The notes: generated by a model not told the origin, from the sequence alone. 5,792 nt of DNA from an uncultured Prevotella sp. (GCA_934230685.1 CAKQFF010000118.1:1-5792); one strand, 5' to 3'. Counted from the stretch's first letter, positions 1 to 5,448 are shown. Numbers and translations: made by a program.

Positions 1-347
1 CGGTCCTTAACTTTGATGGTTAAGACGCGAGTTGAGTCTTCGGCAAAGTCGTAGCCATACCGATGCGCAAATTTATCCAATGATTGCTTGAACAGTAATT
101 TAATCTGTTTTGCAGTGAAGCGATTTTCTTCATCGTTGGGATAAATATTGATGTCAAAATCGAAACCGATATTTGATTTTGCATCATAGGTTATCATATT
201 TCGAGAGTAACTGCCAACAGGCTCATGCTGAAAAGTGTATTGCTTCCGCAAGTCATCATGAACAAGACTGAGAATTTCCATAAGGTCAGAATAGGCAGAC
301 TTAACCTGTGGGGAATGTTTGGATATGAACTTGAAATCGTGTTTCAT
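1..347 (-). CDS. Nucleotidyltransferase-fold protein, N-terminal part (runs off left edge)
   Basis: The open frame starts at ATG 345-347 and stays open for 115 codons to the window edge, so the C-terminus is missing. A Shine-Dalgarno AGGA (356-359) lies 8 nt upstream of the start. The protein begins MKHDFKFISKHS. Residues 43-46 (PVGS) followed by D63-F-D65 resemble the helix-turn G-S motif and paired metal-binding Asp of the polymerase-beta/CD-NTase-like nucleotidyltransferase superfamily. A third catalytic Asp would be expected beyond the visible part. Such proteins transfer nucleotides to proteins, RNA or other nucleotides, and some (CD-NTases) make cyclic oligonucleotides in anti-phage defence. 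Which kind this is cannot be told here, because the C-terminal domain and the next gene are out of view. The gene lies on the chromosomal side of the tRNA scar at 489-533 and has its own promoter. Fold assignment is moderately secure; a defence role is only a guess. Confidence 0.72.
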   Translation of the reverse strand, partial: MKHDFKFISKHSPQVKSAYSDLMEILSLVHDDLRKQYTFQHEPVGSYSRNMITYDAKSNIGFDFDINIYPNDEENRFTAKQIKLLFKQSLDKFAHRYGYDFAEDSTRVLTIKVKD

Positions 348-405
348 ATTATGAATCCTTTCTCTTCCCATGCCGCCCATTCAGCTTTTCCTGCTAAATC
401 ACTAT

Positions 406-434
406 AGCATACTCGCAAACGATACCCTTGTCAA
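406..434 (-). promoter_or_regulatory. Sigma-A promoter of the nucleotidyltransferase gene
   Basis: Read on the minus strand there is a consensus -35 TTGACA (429-434), a 17-bp spacer and a -10 TATGCT (406-411). Transcription would start near 399, giving a leader of about 50 nt before the ATG at 347. It lies just past the tRNA terminator, so this gene is transcribed independently. Confidence 0.75.
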
Positions 435-445
435 TACATTTAGGC

Positions 446-483
446 AAAAAAAGTGGATGTAACTGAAATCAGTTACATCCACT
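446..483 (-). terminator. Intrinsic terminator behind the tRNA-Met fragment
   Basis: A perfect 14-bp stem (452-465 with 470-483) closes on the 4-nt loop aaat. On the minus strand it is followed by seven T residues (complement of 446-452). It starts 5 nt after the tRNA CCA end, so it is the native terminator of the tRNA gene. This indicates that the DNA to the left is the original flank of that gene. Confidence 0.88.
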
Positions 484-488
484 CGATA

Positions 489-533
489 TGGTTGCGGAGG
501 CAGGACTCGAACCTACGACCTCCGGGTTATGAG
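489..533 (-). tRNA. 3' half of a tRNA-Met(CAU) gene, truncated in the anticodon loop; probable attachment-site scar
   Basis: On the minus strand the sequence reads from the anticodon loop (CT-CAT-AA, anticodon complement at 529-531) through the 3' anticodon strand CCCGG, variable loop AGGTC, T arm (GTAGG-TTCGAGT-CCTGC), acceptor strand CTCCGCA, discriminator A and encoded CCA (489-491). The bases that should form the 5' anticodon strand (534-538) read ACTGC and cannot pair with CCCGG, and no D arm or 5' acceptor strand follows. The gene is therefore cut at about 533 and cannot give a functional tRNA. Tyrosine recombinases often integrate in the anticodon loop or 3' half of a tRNA gene and leave a 3' duplicate like this at the far end of the element. 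The inserted DNA would lie to the right of 533. Confidence 0.82.
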
Positions 534-547
534 GCAGTCTCAAGAGA

Positions 548-583
548 AAATCGGAGTCATTTCGGCTCCGATTTGTGCTTTTT
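548..583. terminator. Hairpin next to the tRNA scar, possible bidirectional terminator
   Basis: A 9-bp stem (548-556 with 566-574) encloses a 9-nt loop. On the plus strand a T5 run (579-583) follows 4 nt after the stem. On the minus strand the stem runs directly into TTTT. It would insulate the scar from transcription on either side. Confidence 0.5.
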
Positions 584-646
584 ACCACCGTTCACTCGGC
601 GGATTCTCCATTGTTTCCGTCCAGCCCCGCCCGCTTTTTTCGCGTT

Positions 647-668
647 CTGGGTCAAAACTGGGTCAAAA
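647..668. repeat. Tandem 11-bp direct repeat, two units
   Basis: The 11-mer ctgggtcaaaa occurs twice head to tail (647-657 and 658-668) with no mismatch. Its role is unknown. Short repeats close to an attachment scar can be recombinase arm sites, but two units alone do not prove that. Confidence 0.6.
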
Positions 669-959
669 CGTCTTTGCAAGCAGACTACGAAAGAGTATCG
701 GTAATGGATTTAACCTTGGCGCATCTTGAAAAAGAAAGTTTTGCATTCATTGTAAAAATAAGGGACGTATAAAAGCACGTTTTAATTACACATTAGTGAG
801 TTTCACAATCACTATCTACACAATATGGTTTTGGGGGATAGATTACTGGTTGAACTTTTTTCTTCAGAACAATCTTACGTTACTTCAAAAATGATATTCA
901 TCAATGTGCAATAAAGTGAAAATGATGCTATATTTTTATTGACTTTTCGTAAAAACGTT

Positions 960-988
960 TTGCTATCCGCCCGGCTGTGTGTTATGAT
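960..988 (+). promoter_or_regulatory. Sigma-A promoter of the RpiR-family regulator
   Basis: The -35 box is TTGCTA (960-965), the spacer 17 bp and the -10 box TATGAT (983-988), placing the transcription start near 995. The 10-bp palindrome AAAACGTTTT (952-961) abuts the -35 box and could be an operator. Its central CG step resembles LacI-family sites, but that is weak evidence. An ATG at 997 would be nearly leaderless, which favours the start at 1039. Confidence 0.6.
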
Positions 989-1038
989 ATTTAAAAATGA
1001 CTTTTAAAGTTCCATTATTTAAACTGAGGGGTGAGAAG

Positions 1039-1887
1039 ATGTCTTTTGACCCATTTTGGAAAATCAATAATATGTACTCTGGGTTTCACCGTGTTGAAAA
1101 GCAGATTGCTGACTACATTCTGGCGCATCCGGACACAATTGCCGACAAATCCATGACTGAAATTGCAGAGGTAATCCGTGTGGCCCCATCCAGTGTGATT
1201 CGCTTTAGCAAGATACTCGGCTATGAGGGTTACCGGGAAATGCGGCTGGCTTTTGCGAAGCATACATCCGTCAAAGAGCACTCAGCAGTATTTGCCAATA
1301 TCGAAGCCTCTGATACTCCACAGGTTTTGACAGAAAAAGTCTTTCACCAGAGTATTGAATCTCTTCAGTCTACCTTGTCTCTGCTGTCTATGGATGCAAT
1401 GACACGGGCAATAGATATGATGGATCAGGCTGCTAAAATTCTATTTATCGGAGTAGGTTCCTCTGCACCGCTTGCGCAGGATATTGCTTATCGCCTGTGC
1501 CGCATCGGTTTTCCTGCCTCCGCAGTAATAGACCCGCATATGGCTCGAATCTATTCTAATATGCTGTCGGAGGATTGCGTCGCTGTGGGAATTTCTCATA
1601 CAGGGCGTTCCGTGGAAACGGTTTCCGCTGTCGAAGCCGCAAAAAAAGCCGGAGCAAAAACCATTTCTGTGACAAGCTTTCTGCACAGCCCACTCACCGC
1701 GTTTTGTGACGTAAATTTGATTATTGTCTCCTCGGAAACAGCCGTTTTAAATGAAGCAATTTCTTCCCGTATTGCGCAAATTGCTGTTTTGGATAGTCTG
1801 TATGTCGGTTTGGCAATGCGTCATTCCGATGAAGTTGCAGAGCGAATTCAAAATATGAACCGTATTCTGGAAGATATGCGCCTATAA
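1039..1887 (+). CDS. MurR/RpiR-family transcriptional regulator (HTH + SIS domain)
   Basis: The 282-residue product has the usual RpiR-family length and architecture. An N-terminal HTH_6 domain covers about residues 1-77, with the recognition region around MTEIAEVIRVAPSSVIRFSK (39-58). A SIS phosphosugar-binding domain covers about 120-255, with the loops IGVGSS (137-142) and SHTGRS (186-191). Such proteins are cytoplasmic dimeric repressors or activators that sense phosphorylated sugars and usually control nearby catabolic genes. The start at 1039 is chosen because AGGGG (1027-1031) lies 7 nt upstream; the in-frame ATG at 997 has no ribosome binding site and sits at the predicted transcription start. 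The gene is convergent with the PHP hydrolase gene, whose promoter palindrome (3078-3097) is the most likely local target. The sugar sensed cannot be read from the sequence. Confidence 0.93.
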   Translation: MSFDPFWKINNMYSGFHRVEKQIADYILAHPDTIADKSMTEIAEVIRVAPSSVIRFSKILGYEGYREMRLAFAKHTSVKEHSAVFANIEASDTPQVLTEKVFHQSIESLQSTLSLLSMDAMTRAIDMMDQAAKILFIGVGSSAPLAQDIAYRLCRIGFPASAVIDPHMARIYSNMLSEDCVAVGISHTGRSVETVSAVEAAKKAGAKTISVTSFLHSPLTAFCDVNLIIVSSETAVLNEAISSRIAQIAVLDSLYVGLAMRHSDEVAERIQNMNRILEDMRL

Positions 1888-1906
1888 CTTATATCTATCG
1901 TATGCC

Positions 1907-1950
1907 AAACGCCCCAGCCTTCTGTCCTATACAGAAAGCTGGGGCGTTTT
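1907..1950 (+). terminator. Intrinsic terminator of the RpiR gene, between convergent genes
   Basis: A 12-bp GC-rich stem (1907-1918 with 1938-1949) continues, after one mismatch, into a 6-bp inner stem (ttctgt/acagaa) with loop cctat. A T4 run ends the right arm on the plus strand. It lies 20 nt after the RpiR stop. The converging PHP gene could also use the hairpin, though only three T residues follow on that strand. Confidence 0.88.
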
Positions 1951-1986
1951 CAAAATATACTATTGCTTTATTGCCACGATGTATTA

Positions 1987-3003
1987 TCAATCATTAAGGA
2001 AAATGGGGTTGGTCCAAGCAACTTTGCCGTTGGCATCAATGACCTGGGCACGGACATATTCCGCTCCCTCCGGCAAGTGCCAGTTTCCGCAGATTAGATT
2101 CGCTCCCAGCGGGTCCTCCAAGCCGTGGCCGCGGCTGGGATAGGTAATAAATTCAATCTTTCGAGCAGGAGAGCACTCCAGGATCACATCGCCGGAGTGT
2201 ACTTCAAAATGCGTGATTTCCGGCCCGGTGGAAGAATAAAACTGCCCATTTTCCAGGGCCTGGCCGATGGCGGACACGGTCAGCTCCGGCGCCCAAACCG
2301 TTACCCAGCCCTTGCAGGAGGCAAAGCGGGGATGCTTTTCGCTGATCTTCACCCGGACATCGTGATTCGCACCGACCTTGATTTTGTTGTGGCAGTCATC
2401 AGTGGCAATGCCCCAAATGCGCTTTCCAGCCCGCAGCATCAGATCCCACAATGCGACACCGCAGCCGGTATCCATCGCATCCACGGCGACTTCGCTGTTA
2501 TAGATCTCCATGGCAAAAGCGCCGTCCAGTGCCATCAGATCCTCCCAGGTCAAGCGGGACCAAATGGGGTGGTTGATCGTCACCAGATTTCCCCGGGCCT
2601 TCATCTCATCCATGTAAGCCTGGGAGATGCGATAGTAATCTTCCTGCTTTTCCGCCTTAGGGGGTGTCTGCCGCTCGCCATCCGCAAAGGGCTTCTCCGC
2701 TTGTTTCCAGGGGGCCTGAAGAACCTGCATATGAAACAGCCGGTAGCTGCTGCAGGCTGGATTTGTCTCTGCGGGAATGGTTTTACCTTCCATGGAGGGG
2801 TAAAACAGGAAATCATCCGTATTCAGATCCGTGTGATAGTTGTACACCAGATGATCGCTGAGCGCAAAAAATGAATAGCCGTGGGCACGGTAAATCTCCC
2901 GCAGTTCTTCCGGTGTATAGAGACCGTCGGAGCAGGTGGAGTGGCCGTGGAGATTTCCCTTGTACCAATGGCCGCTGCCTGCGAACGGATTGTAGTTTTT
3001 CAT
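1987..3003 (-). CDS. PHP-domain metallohydrolase (CehA/McbA-like phosphoesterase)
   Basis: The 338-residue product is a metal-dependent hydrolase of the PHP superfamily, probably a cytoplasmic phosphoesterase. Visible metal-site motifs, in order, are H19-G-H21...D26 (LHGHSTCSDG), S49-D50-H51, a possible metal-binding E72, N144-H145-P146 and D202-D203-C204-H205. A beta-rich C-terminal part (about 240-338) lacks these motifs. There is no signal peptide or membrane segment. The start at 3003 is preferred because AAAGGA lies about 10 nt upstream, the broken paralogue at 4101 begins with the same MK-YNPFAG-G-WY sequence, and upstream ATGs (to 3084) overlap the promoter. By eye the gene is GC-richer than its neighbours. 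It diverges from the HAD phosphatase gene and converges on the RpiR regulator, suggesting a shared pathway for a phosphorylated compound. The substrate is unknown. Confidence 0.88.
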   Translation of the reverse strand: MKNYNPFAGSGHWYKGNLHGHSTCSDGLYTPEELREIYRAHGYSFFALSDHLVYNYHTDLNTDDFLFYPSMEGKTIPAETNPACSSYRLFHMQVLQAPWKQAEKPFADGERQTPPKAEKQEDYYRISQAYMDEMKARGNLVTINHPIWSRLTWEDLMALDGAFAMEIYNSEVAVDAMDTGCGVALWDLMLRAGKRIWGIATDDCHNKIKVGANHDVRVKISEKHPRFASCKGWVTVWAPELTVSAIGQALENGQFYSSTGPEITHFEVHSGDVILECSPARKIEFITYPSRGHGLEDPLGANLICGNWHLPEGAEYVRAQVIDANGKVAWTNPIFLND

Positions 3004-3076
3004 ATTACGCGCTTCCTTTCCATACTTCATGATTTGCGAGATGTCAGGTAAACTGTTGCTTTTCTTTAGCGTGTTC

Positions 3077-3105
3077 ATTATCATGCATTAATGATAAAAT
3101 GTCAA
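3077..3105 (-). promoter_or_regulatory. Sigma-A promoter of the PHP hydrolase gene
   Basis: On the minus strand a consensus -35 TTGACA (3100-3105), a 17-bp spacer and -10 GATAAT (3077-3082) predict transcription from about 3070 and a leader of about 67 nt. This rules out translation starts upstream of roughly 3070. Confidence 0.78.
3078..3097. promoter_or_regulatory. Palindrome inside the PHP promoter, candidate operator
   Basis: Perfect 7-bp arms ttatcat (3078-3084) and atgataa (3091-3097) are separated by 6 bp. The palindrome fills the spacer and overlaps the -10 box, where a bound dimer would block RNA polymerase. The RpiR-family protein encoded at 1039 is the obvious candidate ligand, but this is inference. 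Confidence 0.5.
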
Positions 3106-3154
3106 TAGTAAATATATAATAAAAAATAAAATATTATTTTGTGTATTATTTCAA

Positions 3155-3183
3155 TTGATATTGTTTCATTATGATGATATATT
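3155..3183 (+). promoter_or_regulatory. Sigma-A promoter of the HAD phosphatase gene
   Basis: The -35 box is TTGATA (3155-3160), the spacer 17 bp and the -10 box TATATT (3178-3183), each box one base from consensus. The start would be near 3190 with a leader of about 70 nt. A second -10-like TATGAT at 3189-3194 lacks a good -35 partner. The promoter is divergent from the PHP promoter within the same AT-rich gap. Confidence 0.55.
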
Positions 3184-3259
3184 TCCGGTATGATGTACAT
3201 CGAAGATTGTCTGGCGCTCTTTTTGTGCTTAAAAAAACAGGAAAGAGAGGCGGTAGAGT

Positions 3260-4114
3260 ATTAAAAAGCTATATATTTCTGATTTGGATGGGACATTGCT
3301 GGATCAGAACGCTGTCATATCCCCAAACTCCAAGAAGCTGCTCAACGAAGCGATCGCCTGCGGAGCAGATTTTACAATTGCGACCGCGAGATCGATCGCA
3401 ATGACCCGGCCGCTGATCAGGGGACTACATCTTCATTTGCCGATGGTCCTGATGAATGGTGTACTTCTATATGATCCAATTTCCCACCACTATATCCGCA
3501 CACTTACTTTAGCATCCTCCACAGTGCTCAAATTGGGCAAGCTTTTTGATCAAAACCAGATTCCCTACTTCTTGTATACCCTTCAAGGCGAAACTCTTGT
3601 GTTATATCACCGCCGTATGGAAAGCTGGCAGGAACAGCATTTCTGGGAACGGAGGCAAGAAAAACCGGGGAAACGCTTTATGCAAGTAGATGTCATCCCA
3701 TACACTGATATTTCCTTACAAGTCGTATATTTTGCTGTTGTTGGGAAAAAAGAACTGATCGATCAGACAATCACCTTACTCAGGGAGGTGGATAGTATCC
3801 GTTTCGCATATTACAGCGATGTATATGAGCCGGATATGTGGTATTTAGAAATTTTTCATCCTGACGCGGATAAATCCAATGCTGCAAAAGAACTTGTTTC
3901 CATGTATCAGTTTGATCAAGTCTGCGCATTCGGCGACAACTACAATGATATGGCCCTTTTTGAACTCGCTGATGAAAGTTGTGCTGTAGCGAATGCGGTC
4001 AATCCGCTGAAAAACATTGCGAGTCACATTATTAGTGCTAACACTGATGACGGTGTTGCCCGTTGGATGTATCACCGCTTTTGTGAGGGGGGTCCAAATC
4101 ATGAAGGATTATAA
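3260..4114 (+). CDS. Cof-type HAD-IIB phosphatase with a probable ATT start codon
   Basis: From ATT 3260 the product has 284 residues, normal for Cof-type HAD phosphatases, which remove phosphate from sugar phosphates and similar small molecules in the cytoplasm. Motif I is S7-D8-L9-D10-G11-T12, with D8 the nucleophile. Motif II is TIATARS (39-45), Lys205 lies in DKSNAAK (motif III), and motif IV is FGDNYND (224-230). The C2B cap lies between motifs II and III. No ATG, GTG or TTG keeps motif I. An in-frame TAG at 3254-3256 blocks upstream starts, and TTG 3284 would remove D8. GAGG (3247-3250), 9 nt before ATT, fits a start there, giving a typical KKLYISDLDGT N-terminus. It may be a rare AUU start or an ATG mutated to ATT. 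Its 3' end overlaps the broken second PHP gene by 14 nt, showing former translational coupling. Confidence 0.86.
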   Translation: MKKLYISDLDGTLLDQNAVISPNSKKLLNEAIACGADFTIATARSIAMTRPLIRGLHLHLPMVLMNGVLLYDPISHHYIRTLTLASSTVLKLGKLFDQNQIPYFLYTLQGETLVLYHRRMESWQEQHFWERRQEKPGKRFMQVDVIPYTDISLQVVYFAVVGKKELIDQTITLLREVDSIRFAYYSDVYEPDMWYLEIFHPDADKSNAAKELVSMYQFDQVCAFGDNYNDMALFELADESCAVANAVNPLKNIASHIISANTDDGVARWMYHRFCEGGPNHEGL

Positions 4115-4148
4115 TCCTTTTGCCGGTAAAGGCAATTGGTACAGATGA
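4101..4148 (+). pseudogene. 5' remnant of a second PHP-domain hydrolase gene
   Basis: ATG 4101 follows a GAGGGGGG ribosome binding site (4084-4091) and overlaps the end of the HAD gene. It encodes MKDYNPFAGKGNWYR and then TGA. The intact PHP protein at 1987-3003 begins MKNYNPFAGSGHWYKGNLH, so 11 of the first 15 residues are identical and homology stops at the point where the metal-binding HxH motif should follow. If 16 nt (4143-4158) are skipped, the frame reads RGNL (4159-4170), as the paralogue does, before all similarity ends. Sequence to the right is the structured repeat block. The gene was therefore probably cut by an insertion or deletion and is dead. It could be read as a 15-residue leader peptide, but the paralogue match makes a remnant far more likely. 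Confidence 0.82.
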
Positions 4149-4187
4149 ACAGATTAACCGGGGAAACCTTGTTAGCGCGCTTACTGG

Positions 4188-4502
4188 ATCACGCAGCCCA
4201 GCGGGGCCGCGACGCCTCGGGACAGCGACACGCATAAGCGCATCGCTGTCCCGCAGGCTCTCTGCGTTCTTCAAGAGCGCCTCCGACCAAGACCCAAAAG
4301 CGGCAAAGTTTGCCGTTCTGACACCCGGCCCGGGGATGTTTGTGAACGTGCGGAACGCACCGAGGGGAGTGATACCACCCCCGTCCGAAACGCCCCCTGT
4401 TTCGCCGTGTGAACCGCTGTGTGCGATATTTCTCTGAAAGCCGAGTGTGTACCCGCTTTCGCGCGTGAAAGCGAACGTGGACCGTTTGTGCGAGAAGTTG
4501 AA
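4188..4502. repeat. Structured direct repeat, copy 1 (about 315 bp)
   Basis: This stretch aligns end to end with 4653-4971, roughly 85% identical by eye with only small gaps. It begins at atcacgcagcccagcgggg and ends at gttgaa. It contains a long hairpin (4214-4258: 15 paired positions with one bulged C), a 7-bp-arm palindrome cggcaaa-g-tttgccg (4301-4315) and a weaker cgaaac/gtttcg hairpin near 4387. Open frames on both strands are not convincing proteins. The copies probably belong to a dispersed non-coding repeat family, mobilised in trans or encoding a structured RNA. Copy number elsewhere cannot be seen here. Confidence 0.8.
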
Positions 4503-4652
4503 AATCGGGATGAGAAACGGTTAGGGGACAGAGCTGTGGCGGCAGTTTTGCCGACTTTTTCTCGTCTGCTGATAGTGGGGGGCCACAGAGAACCGGGAAA
4601 TGTATGTATATAAAAGCGTGGCGAAATCAAGGGTTACAAATGCTCACCACGA
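4503..4652. other. 150-bp spacer between the two repeat copies
   Basis: No gene is visible. The only structure is a small hairpin (4540-4544 with 4549-4553, cggca/tgccg, loop gttt) followed by T5 at 4556-4560, a weak plus-strand terminator candidate. Confidence 0.5.
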
Positions 4653-4971
4653 ATCACGCAGCCCAGCGGGGCCGCGACGCCTTCGGAACAGCGACGCGCA
4701 TAAGCGCATCGCTGTCCCGAAGGCTCTCTGCGTTCTTTGGGAGCACCCCCGACCAAGCCCCCAAAGCGGCAAAGTTTGCCGTTTTAAACCCCGGCCACGC
4801 AGGGTTTCCGAAACGTGTGGAACGCTCCGAGGGTAGTGATACCACCCCCATCCGAAACGCCCCCTGTTTCGGCGTGCAAGCCACTGTGTGCGATCCTTCT
4901 CCGAAAGCCGAGTGTGTACCCACTTTCACTCGCGAAAGCAAACGTAGAGCGTTTGTGCCGGAGGTGTTGAA
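4653..4971. repeat. Structured direct repeat, copy 2 (about 319 bp)
   Basis: This is the second copy of the repeat at 4188-4502, 465 bp downstream in the same orientation. Its main hairpin (4679-4724) has a 16-position stem with one A-C mismatch and an inner gcgc/gcgc stem capped by ataa. The palindrome cggcaaagtttgccg is unchanged (4767-4781), and the third hairpin is stronger here (ccgaaac/gtttcgg, 4852-4872). The main stem is retained although the two copies differ within it, which suggests that structure matters. Confidence 0.8.
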
Positions 4972-5101
4972 GCCCGTGTGACCAATGCATTGGAAACGTT
5001 GATATGACTGCGTTTCATGCGCTTTTCACAGGCTTTTCGGGGACGAAAAAGAAAGCAGGATAAACGGCTGGCGTCGGAACCAACGCTCTGCCTGATCACT
5101 T

Positions 5102-5120
5102 CTGCCCGCAGTGCGGGCAG
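5102..5120. repeat. Perfect 8-bp hairpin without T-tract
   Basis: ctgcccgc (5102-5109) pairs with gcgggcag (5113-5120) around the loop agt. No T run follows on either strand, so it is not an obvious terminator. It could be a protein-binding or single-strand recognition site of the mobile DNA. Confidence 0.5.
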
Positions 5121-5297
5121 TTGACGGGGGTTTCAGCGCAGGCGATTGTGGCGCCTTTTGAGAGAACTTTTGGAGCGGCTGGCGTCTTAATTCCCGTAAA
5201 CGCAGGCGTCCCAAGGATTTTGGTGGTGCCTTATGGCCGTTTTTAGAGAAAACTGAGGTAATCACGTCTCTCAAGACCGGCAGTGCAAGGCGAGCAT

Positions 5298-5410
5298 ATT
5301 TTGCGCCACTGTAGTCAATGAAAAGGACTTCTTGACCGTTCGAAAATTGCACCGCTGTAACCAAAGAGAATATCCCCGGCAGCGCAGAAATTGCGCCGCC
5401 ATAGACAAAG
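5298..5410. repeat. Three imperfect 23-bp direct repeats at ~45-bp spacing
   Basis: Units lie at 5298-5320, 5344-5366 and 5388-5410, with a core near aaattgcgccgctgta-nc-aaag. Units two and three match at 18 of 23 positions, and the first matches each of the others at 16. Start-to-start distances are 46 and 44 bp. Being directly upstream of the recombinase, they are candidate Int/Xis arm sites or operator repeats. Confidence 0.55.
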
Positions 5411-5429
5411 ATAGGGCGTCCCCTTCAAG

Positions 5430-5448
5430 TGATAACTTTCTGATAACT
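5430..5448. repeat. Two tgataact octamers, 11 bp apart
   Basis: tgataact occurs at 5430-5437 and 5441-5448, about one helical turn apart, 67 bp before the recombinase start. The arrangement suits cooperative binding of a small protein on one DNA face. The function is inferred only. Confidence 0.45.

Larger units (their letters stand above)
534..1038. other. 505-bp gene-free stretch between tRNA scar and RpiR gene
   Basis: No reading frame here looks like a protein. From left to right it holds a hairpin (548-574), a tandem 11-bp repeat (647-668), an AT-rich stretch (about 730-940) and the promoter of the regulator gene (960-988). The 640-730 part might be the decayed end of an integrated element, but neither strand shows a recombinase C-terminal motif. 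Confidence 0.6.

Noticed and set aside
489..565. A complete functional tRNA-Met
   Set aside because: The bases after the anticodon cannot form the anticodon stem, and no D arm or 5' acceptor strand is present.
453..704. Plus-strand frame with the RRQDSNLRPPGYE peptide
   Set aside because: This is the antisense reading of a tRNA 3' half and its terminator, a well-known false gene call.
590..780. C-terminus of a decayed integrase near the scar
   Set aside because: Neither strand shows a catalytic His/Tyr motif; frames are short and broken by stops.
997..1038. N-terminal extension of the RpiR regulator from ATG 997
   Set aside because: It has no ribosome binding site, lies at the predicted transcription start, and the family N-terminus fits ATG 1039.
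2125..2874. 249-codon plus-strand frame
   Set aside because: It is antisense to the PHP hydrolase gene, which has all its catalytic motifs; this frame has none and no ribosome binding site.
3004..3084. 27-residue N-terminal extension of the PHP hydrolase
   Set aside because: It overlaps the promoter and operator, has no ribosome binding site, and is absent from the paralogue at 4101.
3171..3404. 77-codon plus-strand frame at the start of the HAD gene
   Set aside because: It overlaps the HAD gene in another frame, starts inside the promoter and has no family resemblance; kept only as a remote frameshift alternative for the HAD start.
4188..4971. CRISPR array
   Set aside because: There are only two long repeats and no short regular repeat-spacer pattern or cas gene.
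4188..4971. Insertion sequence with terminal inverted repeats
   Set aside because: No transposase frame and no inverted termini; the copies are in direct orientation.
4038..4990. Several 65-125-codon frames on both strands within the repeats
   Set aside because: They differ between repeat copies, run through hairpins, lack ribosome binding sites and overlap each other on both strands.
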